DNA of 64,000 nt, from assembly GCF_017968885.1 (NCBI RefSeq), contig NZ_CP072913.1, positions 4,200,001 through 4,264,000 of the forward strand. Reading direction: 5' to 3'. Below the pieces are notes generated by a model. The model was not told the DNA's origin. It worked only from the letters and a program-made list of their open reading frames with translations, and did no database searches. Both the position numbers and the translations under genes were made by a program. Of this stretch, positions 62,788 through 64,000 are shown in pieces; the stretch's first letter is position 1; each line of letters begins with the position of its first letter. The stretch comes from Pseudomonas sp. Tri1 (GTDB lineage: Bacteria > Pseudomonadota > Gammaproteobacteria > Pseudomonadales > Pseudomonadaceae).

Positions 62788-64000
62788 TCAGCCCGTGACC
62801 CGGGCCAGTGCAGCGTCGAGAATCTGCAACGCTTCGTCAATCTGCGCTTCGCTGGTCACCAGCGGCGCCAGGAAGCGCAGCACGTTGCGGTAGACCCCGC
62901 ACTTGATCACCAACAAGCCACCGGCGCGGGCTTCGTCGATCAAGCGTTGGTTCAGGTCGGCATCCGGCGTGCGTGCGTCATCATGCTTGATCAGCTCAAT
63001 CGCGAGCATGAAACCGCTGCCACGCACGTCACCAATCTGCGGGTATCGGGCTTGCAGGCGCAACAGGCCCTGGCGCAGGCGCTCGCCCAGGGCTTCGCCG
63101 CGAGCCAGCAGTTGTTCTTGCTCGTAGGCCTCAATCACCGCCAGCGCCGCCGCACAGGACAGCGCGTTACCGCCGTAGGTACCGCCCAGGCCACCGGGCA
63201 ACGGTGCATCCATGATCTGGGCCTTGCCAACCACACCGGACAGCGGCAGGCCACCGGCGAGGCTTTTGGCGACGGTGACCAGGTCCGGTTGGATGCCAGC
63301 ATGCTGGAAACCGAACCATTTGCCGGTGCGACCGAAACCGGTCTGGATTTCATCGAGGATCAGCACGATGCCGTGCTTCTGGGTCAGGGTACGCAGGCCT
63401 TGAAGAAACTCGGCCGGTGCCGAAAGGAAACCGCCATCGCCCTGCACCGGCTCGATGATGATTGCCGCAACCCGTTCAGGCGCCACTTGGGTCGCCAATA
63501 GTTCGTCCAAGGCCTGGAGCGCCATTTCGCTGGTGACACCGCGATAGGCATTCGGATACGGGGTATGGAAGACCTCCGGCGCGAACGGGCCGAAATTCTG
63601 CTTGTAGGGTTGGCTCATCCCCGTGAGGGTGGTGCCGAGCAAAGTCCGACCGTGGAACCCGCCGCGAAAGGCGATCACCGCCGAGCGGTTGGTGTGGGCA
63701 CGGGCAATCTTCACGGCGTTTTCCACCGCTTCGGCGCCGGAGGTGAAAAAGGCTGCTTTGTAGTGCTCCTGGCCGCCGATCATTTCGCACAGCCGCTGGG
63801 CCAGGTCCAGATAGGGCTTGTAGGCCACGACCTGGAAGCAGGCATGGGAGACTTTCTGCAATTGAGCCTGCACCGCCGCAACCACCTTGGGATGATTGTG
63901 GCCGATGTTCAACACACCGATGCCGCCGACGAAATCCAGGTAGCGCTTGCCGTCCACATCCCACAGTTCCGAGCCTTGGGCCCTGTCGATGACCAGCGGG
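62788..64000 (-). CDS. 4-aminobutyrate-type class III aminotransferase (5' end outside window)
   Basis: The visible 404 residues are the C-terminal part; the frame runs past the right edge. PLP binding is shown by FTSGAEAVENAVKIAR, LILDEIQTGFGRTG and the Lys in VTVAKSLAGGLPL. The group includes GABA:2-oxoglutarate and putrescine:pyruvate aminotransferases. The neighbouring Lrp-type regulator and HAD gene fit an amino-acid or polyamine catabolic unit. I do not name it gabT because the succinate-semialdehyde dehydrogenase gene usually next to it is not in view. Confidence 0.9.
   Translation of the reverse strand, partial: PLVIDRAQGSELWDVDGKRYLDFVGGIGVLNIGHNHPKVVAAVQAQLQKVSHACFQVVAYKPYLDLAQRLCEMIGGQEHYKAAFFTSGAEAVENAVKIARAHTNRSAVIAFRGGFHGRTLLGTTLTGMSQPYKQNFGPFAPEVFHTPYPNAYRGVTSEMALQALDELLATQVAPERVAAIIIEPVQGDGGFLSAPAEFLQGLRTLTQKHGIVLILDEIQTGFGRTGKWFGFQHAGIQPDLVTVAKSLAGGLPLSGVVGKAQIMDAPLPGGLGGTYGGNALSCAAALAVIEAYEQEQLLARGEALGERLRQGLLRLQARYPQIGDVRGSGFMLAIELIKHDDARTPDADLNQRLIDEARAGGLLVIKCGVYRNVLRFLAPLVTSEAQIDEALQILDAALARVTG

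Noticed and set aside
1..64000. tRNA, rRNA, CRISPR array, prophage or complete insertion sequence
   Set aside because: None was seen; no regularly spaced direct repeats, transposase motifs or phage structural genes were found.

Overview
The window looks like chromosomal DNA of a Pseudomonas of the fluorescens group. The grounds are high-GC coding sequence, an OprD-family porin, many LysR regulators, a CheW-CheR-CheD-CheB run like the second chemotaxis cluster of pseudomonads, and the typical Pseudomonas intergenic repeats (REP/REPIN sequences, a roughly 110-bp inverted repeat present twice, and a short palindrome present about nine times). No rRNA, tRNA, CRISPR array, complete insertion sequence or prophage was seen. 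All assignments come from reading translations and motifs; no database search was run.

Layout. 1-2830: end of a chemotaxis operon. 2831-4146: repeat, a 27-residue membrane ORF and a small cytochrome c. 4147-8959: a probable operon with a fused-permease ABC transporter and a two-component pair. 9039-16600: ordinary accessory genes (DMT exporter, three LysR/reductase/oxidase units, a frameshifted DUF1349 gene, a miniature DUF2384 antitoxin-like gene). 16601-17503: a structured leader, a DUF3077-like gene and its terminator; two decayed pieces of the same unit lie near 25.5 kb and 28.1 kb. 17913-22282: AraC regulator, TonB-dependent siderophore receptor and two small partner genes. 23170-25324: LysR and a divergent MFS exporter. 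25636-27785: a GH18 chitinase and an AA10 chitin monooxygenase, both without signal peptides. 28344-29551: short accessory ORFs.

29552-42323 is a coherent catabolic island. A LysR gene is divergent from a minus-strand run of esterase, peptide-type ABC importer (binding protein, two permeases, double ATPase), OprD porin, cytoplasmic beta-lactamase-fold serine hydrolase, class III aminotransferase and aldehyde dehydrogenase. Read as a pathway, this imports an oligomeric amide or ester, cleaves it inside the cell, transaminates the released amino group and oxidises the aldehyde to an acid. This is the same logic as nylon-oligomer (6-aminohexanoate) breakdown, although the natural substrate is unknown.

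48844-52707 is the most striking locus: an HD-domain protein and a TauD/gamma-butyrobetaine-hydroxylase-like dioxygenase separated by one base, followed upstream by an orphan betaine-type binding protein and a divergent LysR gene. The pair matches TmpB/TmpA of 2-trimethylaminoethylphosphonate degradation, which yields glycine betaine and phosphate. The LysR gene is broken at a run of six G. Next come a decayed tautomerase gene and an A+T-rich pair of lipoprotein genes (53302-55858), one with a DUF900 alpha/beta-hydrolase domain, which look foreign. The right end carries small hypothetical genes, a VOC protein, an exported chloroperoxidase-like hydrolase, a REPIN, and an Lrp-type regulator beside HAD and GABA-aminotransferase-like genes running off the window.
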